A stretch of DNA of 64,000 bases from Streptomyces phaeolivaceus (GCF_009184865.1 NZ_CP045096.1:1922001-1986000); one strand, 5' to 3'. Shown: positions 17,001-26,116, numbered from the stretch's first letter. A program made the numbers and translations. Notes: a model not told the origin generated them from the sequence alone.

Positions 17001-17744
17001 ATGACGGCGGACAGTTGGACGAAGGCGGTACGCCAGCAGCTCGGGCTCGGCCGGGTGCTCCCCCTGGGCGGCCCGCACGACGGCGCGTGGATCACCGAGC
17101 AGGCGGCCGAATCGGCGCTGCGCCGGGGCGCGGACTCGCTGCGCGGGGTCGCCCTGGGCGCCCTCCGCATCTCATCGGCCGACCCGGACGCCCCCGAGGC
17201 CGAAGCAGCCGTACCCGCTCCCCCGAGCGCCCTTCCGCCCGGTCCGCTCCGTGTCACGGCCGACTTCGCCGCCGCGGCGGGCCCGGCCGCCGAGCCCTTC
17301 CCGGCGATGGCGTCCCGGCTGCGCACCGCGCTCTCCTGCACCGCCGAGGAACGCCTCGGGCTGCGGGTGACCGAGGTGGATCTCCGGGTGACGCACCTGC
17401 TGGAGAACCCCGAGGGCGCGGAGCACCCGGAGGACGCGGAAGGGGCCGCCCGCCCCGCCCCTGAGCCCACGCCCGGCGCCCCGGCCCCGCCCACCGGCGA
17501 CGACGAGGACTCCCGCACGGCCGCCGCCGCTCTCGCGGTCCCCGGGGTCGTCCGTCTCACGACGGCCCTCGGTGGCGCTCTCACGACAGGGCCCGCCCTC
17601 CCCCGCCGCCATGTCCGTGTGGAACTGGCGGTGTCGGAGGAGAGACGAGCCCTGGACGTGGCACGCGAGGTACGGTCAGCGGTGAGCGCGGCCCTGCCGG
17701 ACCACCCGTCGGTGGCGGTGCTGGTCACGGCCGTCGGCGGCTAG
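17001..17744 (+). CDS. Gls24-related hypothetical protein (annotated in relatives as P10-like)
   Basis: 247 aa. The first ~60 residues begin a Gls24-like pattern (WITEQAAESALRRGADSLRGVALGALRI). The last ~65 residues repeat the ASP23 pattern with GVVRLTTALGG and HVRVELAVSEERRALDVAREVRSAV, and a Pro/Glu/Ala-rich linker separates them. Streptomyces homologues often carry the uninformative name nucleopolyhedrovirus P10 family protein. GGAGGA lies directly before ATG 17001. Divergent from the Asp23 operon, so probably part of the same envelope-stress function. Confidence 0.65.
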   Translation: MTADSWTKAVRQQLGLGRVLPLGGPHDGAWITEQAAESALRRGADSLRGVALGALRISSADPDAPEAEAAVPAPPSALPPGPLRVTADFAAAAGPAAEPFPAMASRLRTALSCTAEERLGLRVTEVDLRVTHLLENPEGAEHPEDAEGAARPAPEPTPGAPAPPTGDDEDSRTAAAALAVPGVVRLTTALGGALTTGPALPRRHVRVELAVSEERRALDVAREVRSAVSAALPDHPSVAVLVTAVGG

Positions 17745-17799
17745 TCGGGGCGACGGCTCCCCCGGTCGGGCCGGGCCGGATCGGACCCGGTCGGGTCGG

Positions 17800-18591
17800 C
17801 TACTCCCCGACGCCCGCGAGGTCCCGCAGCCGGCGTGCCTGCGCGGCCCGCTCCGCCGCGCGCTGTTCGTCGTACGAACGGCCCCCGGCCCCTCGCAGCA
17901 GCGCCTTCGTCTCGATCACGGCGTCCCTCGGGGCCGTCACCAGCGCTCCGGCGAGGTCCCGGACGGCGTCGTCGAGCTGCTCGACGGGCACCGCGAGGTT
18001 GGCGAGGCCGATCCGCTGGGCCTCGTCCGCCTGGACGAAGCGCCCGGTGAGGCAGATCTCCAGCGCGCGGGCGTAGCCGACGAGGCTCACCAGCGGGTGG
18101 GTGCCCGTGAGGTCGGGGACGAGTCCGAGGCTGGTTTCGAGCATGGCGAACTGCACGTCGTCGGCGACGACGCGCAGATCACAGGCGAGGGCAAGCTGGA
18201 AGCCCGCACCGACGGCGTGCCCCCGCACGGCGGCGATGGACACGATGTCGTTGCGCCGCCACCAGGTGAACGCCTCCTGGAACTCGGCGATGCTCGCATC
18301 GAGCCCGGCGTCGTCACGGCGCGCGAGATCGATGAACGACGGCTCCCCCTCGATGCCTTCGGGCGTGAACATCTGCCGGTTGAGCCCGGCGGAGAACGAT
18401 TTGCCCTCGGCACGCAGCACGACCACACGGACGGAGCCCGGCACCGACCGCCCGGCCTCGATCAGCGCCCGCCACAGAGCGGGGCTCTGCGCGTTGCGCT
18501 TGGCCGGATTGGCCAGCGTCACCGTGGCGATCACGTCGTCGACGGTGAGCCGTACGCCGTCCTTGTCGAGCAGCGGTTCGAGCGAAGCCAT
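17800..18591 (-). CDS. Enoyl-CoA hydratase/isomerase family protein
   Basis: 263 aa crotonase fold. The oxyanion-hole segments are FSAGLN (about 66-71) and AVRGHAVGAGFQLALACDLRV (about 120-140), and the CoA-binding N-terminal strand is TVTLANPAKRNAQSPALW. The position of the usual second catalytic Glu (MLETSLGLVPDLTGT) retains Glu in METSLGL-like form, so hydratase or isomerase activity is possible, but the substrate is unknown. It stands alone: the upstream gene is terminated by a hairpin. Confidence 0.88.
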   Translation of the reverse strand: MASLEPLLDKDGVRLTVDDVIATVTLANPAKRNAQSPALWRALIEAGRSVPGSVRVVVLRAEGKSFSAGLNRQMFTPEGIEGEPSFIDLARRDDAGLDASIAEFQEAFTWWRRNDIVSIAAVRGHAVGAGFQLALACDLRVVADDVQFAMLETSLGLVPDLTGTHPLVSLVGYARALEICLTGRFVQADEAQRIGLANLAVPVEQLDDAVRDLAGALVTAPRDAVIETKALLRGAGGRSYDEQRAAERAAQARRLRDLAGVGE

Positions 18592-18654
18592 GGGGCGCCT
18601 CCGATGAGTGCGGTCAGCAGAGCGATGAAGCGATGCTAAGTGACTGCACAGTAA

Positions 18655-18686
18655 CCACCCGGTCGATCAGCCGACCGACCGGGTGG
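18655..18686 (-). terminator. Hairpin terminator after the small HTH gene
   Basis: CCACCCGGTCG (18655-18665) pairs perfectly with CGACCGGGTGG (18676-18686) over a 10-base loop, 30 bp past the stop of the HTH gene. It separates it from the crotonase gene. No clear U-tract, as is common in Streptomyces. Confidence 0.65.
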
Positions 18687-18715
18687 CCACCATCGAAGGC
18701 GATGGCCGCCCGGCG

Positions 18716-18937
18716 TCAGGCCGAGGCGGCTTTCTTGCCCCGCGTCGCGCCGCCACGCCCTCGGAGCGTGACGCCCGACTCGCTGAGCATCCGGTGTACG
18801 AAGCCATACGAGCGGCCGGTTTCCTCGGCCAGTGCCCGAATGCTCGCACCGGAGTCGTACTTCTTCTTCAGGTCTGCCGCGAGCTTGTCGCGCGCGGCGC
18901 CGGTAACCCGGCTGCCCTTCTTCAGAGTCTCGGCCAC
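18716..18937 (-). CDS. Small helix-turn-helix DNA-binding protein
   Basis: 73 aa. A basic N-terminus (ETLKKGSRVTGAARDKLAADLKKKY) leads into a resolvase/Lsr2-like HTH: SIRALAEETGRSYGFVHRMLSESG (about 32-55), then a basic Gly-rich tail (RGRGGATRGKKAASA) typical of nucleoid-binding proteins. GTG 18937 is chosen because GAGGAGG sits five bases upstream; an ATG at 18976 would put that perfect ribosome binding site inside the gene. Conserved small Streptomyces protein of unknown targets. Confidence 0.8.
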   Translation of the reverse strand: MAETLKKGSRVTGAARDKLAADLKKKYDSGASIRALAEETGRSYGFVHRMLSESGVTLRGRGGATRGKKAASA

Positions 18938-19299
18938 CCGGTCCTCCTCATGGGAAGTGCGCTCTGGTCTCCTCATGATCACCCCTCCGGGGCGGGATGG
19001 CCACCCATTCGGCAAGGTCCGTGAGACAAGGTTTTGACGACAGGAGCGCGTCCCCACAAGCGGAACCTGTCATTCCGCCCAGGCGTGTCCGTACGCCCGA
19101 ACGGGTTGTTCCGTGAAGTGCCAGGTCAGAGACGCACGACGGCCGAGCCCTTCGCACGGAAGGACTCGGTCGCGAAATCGATGTAGGACACACCTCGGTA
19201 CGAGGAGATCTCACACAGATGATGGATCACGGATGGGCCGAATGATCCAGAGGCAGTTGATCAACCCATTCGATCAAGCCATCGGGCGGATCGGCCGGC
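18938..19299. other. Intergenic region without a recognisable gene
   Basis: 362 bp between the HTH gene (leftward) and the end of the ABC-F gene. No open frame here has a family signature. The only structure noticed is a pair of near-repeats GATCAACCCATTCGATCAAGCCATC-like around 19258-19281, too weak to name. It must contain the promoter of the HTH gene. Confidence 0.5.
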
Positions 19300-20898
19300 T
19301 CAGGCGAGCGCCACGAGGTCCGCGTAGTCGGCGCCCCACAGGTCCTCGACGCCGTCGGGGAGCAGGATGATCCGCTCCGGCTGGAGCGCCTCGACCGCGC
19401 CCTCGTCGTGGGTGACGAGGACGACCGCGCCCTTGTAGGTGCGCAGCGCGCCGAGGATCTCCTCGCGGCTGGCGGGGTCGAGGTTGTTCGTCGGCTCGTC
19501 GAGGAGGAGGACGTTCGCGGACGAGACCACCAGCGTGGCGAGCGCCAGACGGGTCTTCTCGCCGCCGGAGAGGACCCCGGCGGGCTTGTCGACGTCGTCG
19601 CCGGAGAACAGGAACGAGCCGAGCGTCTTGCGGATCTCGACCAGGTCCAGGTCCGGGGAGGCGGAGCGCATGTTCTCCAGGACCGTGCGCTCGGGGTCGA
19701 GGGTCTCGTGCTCCTGCGCGTAGTAGCCGAGCTTGAGGCCGTGGCCCTCGATCACCTCGCCGGTGTCGGGCTTCTCGACGCCGCCGAGGAGGCGCAGGAG
19801 GGTGGTCTTCCCGGCGCCGTTGAGGCCGAGGATGACGACCCGGGAGCCCTTGTCGATGGCCAGGTCGACATCGGTGAAGATCTCCAGCGAGCCGTACGAC
19901 TTCGACAGGCCCTCGGCGGTGAGCGGGGTCTTGCCGCAGGGCGCGGGCTCGGGGAAGCGCAGCTTGGCGACCTTGTCGGAGACCCGGACCGCGTCGAGGC
20001 CGGCGAGCAGCCGGTCGGCGCGCTTGGCCATGTTCTGCGCGGCGACGGTCTTGGTGGCCTTGGCGCGCATCTTGTCGGCCTGCGAGTGCAGGGCGGCGGC
20101 CTTCTTCTCGGCGTTCTGCCGCTCGCGCTTGCGGCGCTTCTCGTCGGCCTCGCGCTGCTGCTGGTAGAGCTTCCAGCCCATGTTGTAGACGTCGATCTCG
20201 GCGCGGTTGGCGTCCAGGTAGAACACCTTGTTGACGACCGTCTCGACCAGGTCGACGTCGTGGGAGATCACGATGAAGCCGCCGCGGTAGGTCTTGAGGT
20301 AGTCCCGCAGCCAGACGATCGAGTCGGCGTCGAGGTGGTTCGTGGGCTCGTCGAGGAGCAGGGTGTCCGCGTCGGAGAAGAGGATCCGGGCCAGCTCGAT
20401 ACGGCGGCGCTGACCGCCGGAGAGGGTGTGCAGCGGCTGGCCGAGCACCCGGTCGGGCAGGTTGAGCGCGGCGGCGATGGTGGCGGCCTCGGCCTCGGCG
20501 GAGTACCCGCCCTTGGTGAGGAACTCGGTCTCCTGGCGCTCGTACTGCCGCAGGGCCTTGTCCCGGGTGGCGCCGCTGCCGCTGGCGATGCGCTGTTCGT
20601 TCTCGCGCATCTTGCGGATCAGGACGTCGAGGCCGCGCGCGGAGAGGATGCGGTCGCGGGCGAGGACGTCGAGGTCGCCGGTACGGGGGTCCTGCGGGAG
20701 GTAGCCGACCTCGCCGGAGCGGGTGATGGTGCCGCCGGCCGGGATGCCCTCACCGGCCAGGCACTTGGTGAGGGTGGTCTTGCCGGCGCCGTTGCGGCCG
20801 ACGAGGCCGATGCGGTCGCCCTTGGCGATGCGGAAGGTGGCGGACTCGATGAGGACGCGGGCACCGGCGCGCAGCTCGACGGCGGAGGCGGAGATCAC
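19300..20898 (-). CDS. ABC-F family ATPase (ribosome-associated)
   Basis: 532 aa with two ABC ATPase domains and no membrane segments. First domain: Walker A GRNGAGKTT, signature LSGGQRRR, Walker B LLLDEPTNHLD. A charged helical linker follows (EADEKRRKRERQNAEKKAAALHSQ within about 240-300), typical of the P-site tRNA interaction motif. Second domain: GLNGAGKTT, LSGGEKTR and LLLDEPTNNLD. ABC-F proteins act on the ribosome as translation factors or antibiotic protection proteins; this one resembles the Streptomyces housekeeping type. GTG 20898 is used because the conserved start is ISASAVELRAGARVL; an upstream ATG at 21006 only adds a low-complexity leader. Confidence 0.92.
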   Translation of the reverse strand: MISASAVELRAGARVLIESATFRIAKGDRIGLVGRNGAGKTTLTKCLAGEGIPAGGTITRSGEVGYLPQDPRTGDLDVLARDRILSARGLDVLIRKMRENEQRIASGSGATRDKALRQYERQETEFLTKGGYSAEAEAATIAAALNLPDRVLGQPLHTLSGGQRRRIELARILFSDADTLLLDEPTNHLDADSIVWLRDYLKTYRGGFIVISHDVDLVETVVNKVFYLDANRAEIDVYNMGWKLYQQQREADEKRRKRERQNAEKKAAALHSQADKMRAKATKTVAAQNMAKRADRLLAGLDAVRVSDKVAKLRFPEPAPCGKTPLTAEGLSKSYGSLEIFTDVDLAIDKGSRVVILGLNGAGKTTLLRLLGGVEKPDTGEVIEGHGLKLGYYAQEHETLDPERTVLENMRSASPDLDLVEIRKTLGSFLFSGDDVDKPAGVLSGGEKTRLALATLVVSSANVLLLDEPTNNLDPASREEILGALRTYKGAVVLVTHDEGAVEALQPERIILLPDGVEDLWGADYADLVALA

Positions 20899-21108
20899 GG
20901 ACAGACTCCAGAGCGGATCGGGGTGGCGGGTGGGCGGCTGAGGACGTTCCCGCCGTCTAATGCGCGAGGAGAATGGCCATGGGCCGATTCTAACTGGGGG
21001 CGGCAAGCGGATTTCCGCCCGTGTGACAAGGGATCACGTGGTCTCGGTCACCGGCTCGGCGGGGCGTTGTCGGTGGCCGGTGCAAAACTGGGCAGCGGGT
21101 CGTGTTCC

Positions 21109-21156
21109 GGACGACGGACCGGACGACCGACCGGACGACGGACCGGACGACAGAGA
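21109..21156. repeat. Four 12-bp tandem repeats upstream of the VOC gene
   Basis: GGACGACGGACC-type units at 21109-21120, 21121-21132, 21133-21144 and 21145-21156 (the last degenerate), ending at the Shine-Dalgarno region (AGAGAGG) of the VOC gene. Confidence 0.8.
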
Positions 21157-21169
21157 GGTCGTGATCGGT

Positions 21170-21583
21170 ATGGCGGGCAGGAGCGACGGACGTCCGAGCG
21201 TCTATCCGACACTGCTGTACGCGGACGCCAAGGCCGCCGTCCGGCAGCTCACGGAGGCGCTGGGCTTCACCGAGCTGTCGGTGTACGAGGGCGAGGACGG
21301 GATCGTCCAGCACGCCGAGCTGACCCAGGGCAACGGCGCGGTGATGGTCGGTTCCAAGGGCAGCGGCAGCGTCTTCGACGGCGCGATGAAGGGCGCGGGA
21401 CCCACCGGGGTGTACATCGTCGTGGACGACGTGGACGCCCACCACCGGCGGGCCGTGGAGCACGGCGTGGAGATCCTGACGCCCCCGACGGACCAGGACT
21501 ACGGCTCGCGGGACTACATGGCCCGGGACGCCGAGGGCAATGTGTGGAGCTTCGGGACGTACGCCCCCGAGATAGGCGGCTGA
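21170..21583 (+). CDS. VOC (glyoxalase/bleomycin-resistance) family protein
   Basis: 137 aa, a single vicinal-oxygen-chelate domain with paired beta-alpha-beta-beta-beta modules: YPTLLYADAKAAVRQLTEALGF ... VQHAELTQGNGAVMVG and GVYIVVDDVDAHHRRAVEHGVEI ... YMARDAEGNVWSFGTY. The conserved His and Glu near the metal site are present (VQHAEL; DAEGNVW). The substrate is unknown. ATG 21170 is preferred with AGAGAGG 11 bases upstream; GTG 21161 in frame is only two bases from that site. Convergent with the next gene. Confidence 0.85.
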   Translation: MAGRSDGRPSVYPTLLYADAKAAVRQLTEALGFTELSVYEGEDGIVQHAELTQGNGAVMVGSKGSGSVFDGAMKGAGPTGVYIVVDDVDAHHRRAVEHGVEILTPPTDQDYGSRDYMARDAEGNVWSFGTYAPEIGG

Positions 21584-21611
21584 CACCCGCCCCGGCGCTC
21601 GCGTGCCCCGC

Positions 21612-23006
21612 TCAGCTGCCTCCGGTGTGCACCTGGAAGGCGGCGCGGCGGACGGCCTTGGCGAGGGCCGGGTCGGGGTGGGCGGCGGCGAGGGCGACCA
21701 GGACCTGCACGGTGCGGGGGTGGCCGACCGCGCGGACCTCGGCGAGCAGCGCGGGGACCGTGGGCTGCACCGCGGACTCCAGGTGCCGTACGAGCAGGGG
21801 GGCCTCGCCGTGGTCGGCGACGGCGGCGGCGGTGTCCACCCAGAGCCAGGTGGACTCCTCGCGGGTGAGGACCTCGTGGGCGTCCTCGGGGTCGGCACCG
21901 TCGTGCTCGGCGAGCCAGAGCAGGGCGTAGGGGCGCAGCGGGGTCTTGTCGGCGACCGTGCGGACGTCGGGCTCGGCGGGGGCGCCGACGACGCGCAGGG
22001 CCTCGAAGGCGAGGCTGCGGATGAGGGCGTCCTCGCCGCGGGCGGCGTCGATGAGTTCGGTGACGGCGCCGCCGACGGGGCGGGCGGCGAGCCAGGCGCG
22101 GTACTCGGCGCGGGCCGCGTTGGGGCGGAGCTGGGCGCAGCCTCTGAGCATGTCCTCGGCGGAGACCTCGATGTTCCCGGCGGGGCTCTGCGCGGCGACG
22201 CAGATCTGCTCCAGCTTGACCCAGACCGCCCAGCTGCCGAGCGGGGTGAGGGTGGCCTGGGCGTCACCGTAGGTGAGGGCACCGACGGAGGCGAGGGCGC
22301 GCAGGGACCAGTCGAGGAGCGGGGCGAGGGGGGTGTCCTCGGCGGGCTCCGGGCTGGGCTCGGGCCGCGGCCCGTAGGGCACCTCGCAGCGTTCGGTGCG
22401 CAGTTCGGTGACCCGCTGCTCCAGGAGGTCGAGGAGCTGTTCCACGGGGACGGGTCCGGCGGAGAGCTGGAGGAAGGAGAGCACCTGGGGCATGGCCGAG
22501 ACGACCTCGGCGACCGCCGCGGGCTCGCGCTCCTCGGGCTCGGGGTAGGCGATGGACCAGGCGTCGAAGAACGCGACCCAGCCGCGCAGTACGGCGCTGT
22601 CGTCGCGGTGCCAGGCGCGCAGGCGCCAGCCGGGGCGCGCGCTGTCGCCGTGCACCTCGATGAGGCCGGCCAGTCGTGCCGTGTCCCAGTCGTGGCGGAC
22701 CTGATCCGGGGTCAGCCCCAGGTCGTCGGCGGCCCGTTCCGCGGTCGCGGCGGAGAGGGTGCCCTTGCCGTCGGGGCTCGCGCCGTCGCGGCCGGGGCGC
22801 AGTGCGGCGTCGGCCCAGTGGGCGACGCGGGCCGCGTCGGCCAGGACGGCGCGGGCCATGCGGGCGAGTTCCACGGGCGGCGGTGTGCCCTCCGGGGGCC
22901 GGGGAGCCGGTCGGCGGCGCTGGGTCACTGCTGCTCGGGGAGCGGCGGCCAGGGTTCGCGGGCCGACGAGGCGGAGCCTGGAGTCGCGCGGAGTACGGGA
23001 CGTCAC
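21612..23006 (-). CDS. Hypothetical conserved Streptomyces protein with winged-helix-like segment
   Basis: 464 aa, cytoplasmic. Residues about 75-125 (LSAATAERAADDLGLTPDQVRHDWDTARLAGLIEV) look like a winged-helix DNA-binding segment. The C-terminal ~250 residues are helical pairs resembling HEAT-like repeats (LLVRHLESAVQPTVPALLAEVRAVGHPRTVQVLVALAAAHPD split across helices). No catalytic motif. GTG 23006 gives the conserved start TSRTPRDSRLRLVGP; the ATG at 23081 adds an unrelated leader. Function unknown. Confidence 0.7.
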   Translation of the reverse strand: MTSRTPRDSRLRLVGPRTLAAAPRAAVTQRRRPAPRPPEGTPPPVELARMARAVLADAARVAHWADAALRPGRDGASPDGKGTLSAATAERAADDLGLTPDQVRHDWDTARLAGLIEVHGDSARPGWRLRAWHRDDSAVLRGWVAFFDAWSIAYPEPEEREPAAVAEVVSAMPQVLSFLQLSAGPVPVEQLLDLLEQRVTELRTERCEVPYGPRPEPSPEPAEDTPLAPLLDWSLRALASVGALTYGDAQATLTPLGSWAVWVKLEQICVAAQSPAGNIEVSAEDMLRGCAQLRPNAARAEYRAWLAARPVGGAVTELIDAARGEDALIRSLAFEALRVVGAPAEPDVRTVADKTPLRPYALLWLAEHDGADPEDAHEVLTREESTWLWVDTAAAVADHGEAPLLVRHLESAVQPTVPALLAEVRAVGHPRTVQVLVALAAAHPDPALAKAVRRAAFQVHTGGS

Positions 23007-23204
23007 AGGGGCAGTCTTCCGGTTGACGGTCCGAAAACCCAAACGGAATGTCACAGCGGGCGACAGGGGTGGCCAACGCACGGGTCCCTCCGGGGGGACA
23101 TGGGTGGGTATCGCCTTGGTTCGGCACTAAGCGGAATGAGGCGTACCTGTCTGGGGGCATGCCGGAGAGACTGAACACTCCCGCGTGAACACTCCCGCGC
23201 ACGC

Positions 23205-24332
23205 CTACGTCAGTGGCGTCAGGAAGCGGCGCAGGCTCTCCTCGTACGCCTCGGGGTCGGCGTTCCACATCGCGCCGTGCGGGGCGTGGGGGACCGTGCG
23301 GAGGGTGACCCGGTCGGGGCGGCGGGCGGCGAGGCGGCGGGACGGGTCCCAGGGGGCGACGGTGTCGTCGGGGCCGTGGAAGACCAGGGTCGGTGTCCTG
23401 AGCCCCGGCGGGTCGGTGTCCTGGTCGCCGGGGGCGACACGCAGTCCCGTACGGCCCTGGGCGGCGCGGACGGCCAGGGGCAGCAGGGCACCGGGGGTGC
23501 GGCGGGCGGCGGCGAGGGCGCGCAGGGTGGCGGGCCAGTCGAGGACCGGGGAGTCCAGGACGAGTCCGGCGACGCGGTCGCGCAGCGCGGAGTGCGTGGC
23601 GGCGCGCAGGGCCATGGTGGCGCCGGTGGACCAGCCGAGCAGGACGATCCGCTCGGCGCCGAACCGGACGGCGTGCCTGAGCGCCGCGTCGACGTCGCGC
23701 CACTCGGTCTCGCCGAGGTGGTTCAGGCCGTCCGGGGAGCGGGGGGCGCCCGGGTCGCCCCGGTAGGCGAGGGCGAGCACCGGGAAGCGGTGGCGGTGCA
23801 GGAACTCCATCACGTTCATGGTGTGCGCGCGGGTGGTGCCGAGGCCGTGCACGGCGATCACCCAGGTGTCCCGGGCGGCGGGCACGAACCAGGCGGGCAG
23901 GGTGCCGAGTTCGCCGGGGATCTCGACGTCCTCGTGGCCGAGGCCGAGCGCGGTGCGGGGGTCGCCGATGTGCAGGTCGGGGGTGAGCCACACCTTGTCG
24001 CCGGGCTCCAGGGTGCCGTGGGTGACGCGTTCCAGGCGGCGGACGACGGCGTCGGGGGCGTGCGGGGCGCCGTCGAGGACGGCGCCGACGACCGCGTGGG
24101 AGCCGTTGCCGGTGAGGCCGTAGGTGCCGGGGCGCCGGGAGGCGAAGGCACGGGTCAGGGCGATGCGGCCGGCGGCGGTGGAGTGCACGGTCAGCCGGGG
24201 TTCCGTGGGCAGCGGTTCGCCCGGCGACGCCTTCAGCGCGACGTCGCTCGCCATCCGGCCCGCGGCGACACTCGCCACGCCGGCCGCGAACGCGACACCG
24301 ACGGCCGCGACTGCCGCTCCGACTGCACCCAC
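23205..24332 (-). CDS. Membrane-anchored or secreted alpha/beta hydrolase
   Basis: 375 aa. The N-terminus is a hydrophobic Ala/Gly/Val segment (about 1-26) acting as signal or anchor. The hydrolase core has VIAVHGLGTTRAH (oxyanion region), the nucleophile elbow GWSTG (about residue 234), acid in VFHGPDDTV (about 324), and a histidine in PHAPHGAMW (about 351). A ~130-residue N-terminal domain (about 50-150) of unknown fold precedes the core. The substrate cannot be deduced. Confidence 0.85.
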   Translation of the reverse strand: MGAVGAAVAAVGVAFAAGVASVAAGRMASDVALKASPGEPLPTEPRLTVHSTAAGRIALTRAFASRRPGTYGLTGNGSHAVVGAVLDGAPHAPDAVVRRLERVTHGTLEPGDKVWLTPDLHIGDPRTALGLGHEDVEIPGELGTLPAWFVPAARDTWVIAVHGLGTTRAHTMNVMEFLHRHRFPVLALAYRGDPGAPRSPDGLNHLGETEWRDVDAALRHAVRFGAERIVLLGWSTGATMALRAATHSALRDRVAGLVLDSPVLDWPATLRALAAARRTPGALLPLAVRAAQGRTGLRVAPGDQDTDPPGLRTPTLVFHGPDDTVAPWDPSRRLAARRPDRVTLRTVPHAPHGAMWNADPEAYEESLRRFLTPLT

Positions 24333-24413
24333 CCGTCCAGTGTCCTGGCGGACCCCGCCCGGGGCCAGTGGGCGTACGCCCGAGAGTGATGACCCAGCAG
24401 GGGTGGGGCCAGC

Positions 24414-25148
24414 CTAGCGCCGCTGGCCGTAGCTCTGGAGTCGGTGGGCCGCCTCCTCCAGTTGGGTGGGGGTGAGCAGGGTCGGGGTGTGGCCCGGGAT
24501 CGCGGAGGCCTTCAGCCAGACGTGGGACATCCATTCCAGTTGGGCCGTGCGGTCGTAGGCCTCGGAGAGGGTGCTTCCGTAAGTGATCGTGCCGTGGTTC
24601 TGGAGGAGACAACCGGTGCGCTCTGTCAAAGCGCGGAGCATGTTCTCGGCCAACTCCGGGGTGCCGTAGGTCGCGTAGGGGGCGACCCGGACGGGGCCGC
24701 CGAGGGCCGCGGACATGTAGTGGATCAGCGGCAGCTCGCTCACGAGGGTGGAGACGGCCGTCGCGTGGACCGCGTGGGTGTGGACGACGGCACGGGCGTC
24801 GGTGGTCCGGTGGATCGCCAGGTGCATGGGGAGTTCGCTCGTCGGCCGGAGCGTGCCGAGGACCTGCCGTCCGGAGAGGTCGACGCCCGTCGCGTCGGCC
24901 GGGGTGAGCCGGTCGTACGGCACTCCCGTCGGTGTGACCAGGACGGTGTCCCCCACGCGCACGGACACATTGCCGGAGGTGCCGACGACCAGACCGTCGG
25001 CCACCGTCCGGCGGGCCGTCGCGACCAGTTCGTCCCACGCCCGCGCCACGTCGTCGTCCGGCACACCCCGCCCCCGTACCTCCGGCGAACCCTGCGAATC
25101 CTCGCCCGCGTCCCGCTCGTCCCGGGTGTCGCGCCGCTGCTCAGCCAT
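24414..25148 (-). CDS. Class II aldolase/adducin family protein
   Basis: 244 aa. Fuculose-1-phosphate aldolase-type fold with substrate-binding VGTSGNVSVRVGD, catalytic or metal ligands SELPMHLAIH (Glu), VVHTHAVHATA (His-x-His) and LLQNHGTITYG (third His). Likely a zinc-dependent aldolase or epimerase acting on a sugar phosphate. ATG 25148 gives a 30-residue acidic N-terminal tail before the domain. The following 218-bp region upstream is unusually AT-rich for this genome and should hold its promoter and that of the lysozyme. Confidence 0.85.
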   Translation of the reverse strand: MAEQRRDTRDERDAGEDSQGSPEVRGRGVPDDDVARAWDELVATARRTVADGLVVGTSGNVSVRVGDTVLVTPTGVPYDRLTPADATGVDLSGRQVLGTLRPTSELPMHLAIHRTTDARAVVHTHAVHATAVSTLVSELPLIHYMSAALGGPVRVAPYATYGTPELAENMLRALTERTGCLLQNHGTITYGSTLSEAYDRTAQLEWMSHVWLKASAIPGHTPTLLTPTQLEEAAHRLQSYGQRR

Positions 25149-25366
25149 GCCGTGATCCTGCCAGGCGGATCGTGTCGACGGGTGCCGGGGGCGGGCACCG
25201 TGCGGACGGCGCGCGGGCACCGTAGGGCCGGACGCGCACCTTCGGAAGAGAACATCTGCGTATATGACGACTGGAGTTGGTGATTGGCCGGTGATCGACC
25301 GTGATGCGGCGATCTTCCAATAGCCTCCGGGTGTTTTGTCGCACAAGTCGCCATTCCGGGGGAACC

Positions 25367-26116
25367 ATGGCTCACACCCTCAAGCCGTGCCGTCGCCGCA
25401 ACCGCGTATTCGCCGCCTCCGTCGCGGCACTCGCCCTGGGGGGGACCGCCCTCACCGAGCTGCCGGTCTCCGCCGCCGCCAAGCCCAAGGGGCACGACGT
25501 CTCCTCGCACCAGAAGAAGGTGAACTGGTCGAGCGCGAAGGCGAAGGGCGCCCGGTTCGTCTACGTGAAGGCGACCGAGTCCACCACCTACCGCAACCCG
25601 TACTTCGCCCAGCAGTACGACGGCTCGTACGACGCGGGCCTGATCCGTGGCGCGTACCACTTCGCGGTGCCGGACAAATCGTCCGGCAAGACCCAGGCCG
25701 GCTACTTCGTGAGCAACGGCGGCGGCTGGCGCGCGGACGGCCGGACCCTGCCACCGGCGCTCGACATCGAATACAACCCGTACGACAAGAAGAGGAAGTG
25801 CTACGGCCTGAGCGACCGCGGGATGGTCGCCTGGATCAAGTCGTTCAGCGACGAGGTCAAGCGCCTCACGGGCCGCCGTCCGGTGATCTACACGACCACC
25901 CACTGGTGGAAGACCTGCACCGGCAACAGCGGGGCCTTCGGCGCGAACCACGCGCTGTGGCTGGCCCGGTACGACTCCTCGGGGGCGGGAGAGCTGCCCG
26001 CGGGGTGGAAGTTCTGGACGATCTGGCAGTACGACAACGGCAGCGGCAGCCTCCCCGGTGACCAGAACCTCTTCAACGGGTCGATGGGCCGACTGAAGGA
26101 GTTCGCCGAGGGGTAG
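25367..26116 (+). CDS. Secreted GH25 lysozyme (N,O-diacetylmuramidase type)
   Basis: 249 aa. It has a basic N-terminal region with a signal peptide (about 12-37, VFAASVAALALGG ... VSAAA). The mature enzyme starts near GHDVSSHQ, with the first catalytic Asp in this region, then the acid pair ALDIEYN (about 143-149). Later GH25 motifs are VIYTTTHWW, LWLARYD and FWTIWQYDNG. It hydrolyses the glycan strands of peptidoglycan outside the membrane. GGGGGAACC precedes ATG 25367. The N-terminus with Arg-rich stretch could be Sec or Tat routed. Confidence 0.9.
   Translation: MAHTLKPCRRRNRVFAASVAALALGGTALTELPVSAAAKPKGHDVSSHQKKVNWSSAKAKGARFVYVKATESTTYRNPYFAQQYDGSYDAGLIRGAYHFAVPDKSSGKTQAGYFVSNGGGWRADGRTLPPALDIEYNPYDKKRKCYGLSDRGMVAWIKSFSDEVKRLTGRRPVIYTTTHWWKTCTGNSGAFGANHALWLARYDSSGAGELPAGWKFWTIWQYDNGSGSLPGDQNLFNGSMGRLKEFAEG

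Noticed and set aside
18948-19214. 88-residue frame upstream of the HTH gene on the minus strand
   Set aside because: Overlaps the HTH ribosome binding site, has no domain, and its composition matches non-coding sequence.
19408-21930. 840-codon open frame on the + strand opposite the ABC-F gene
   Set aside because: Runs antisense to ABC-F motifs that are unmistakable and continues through the VOC gene in another frame.
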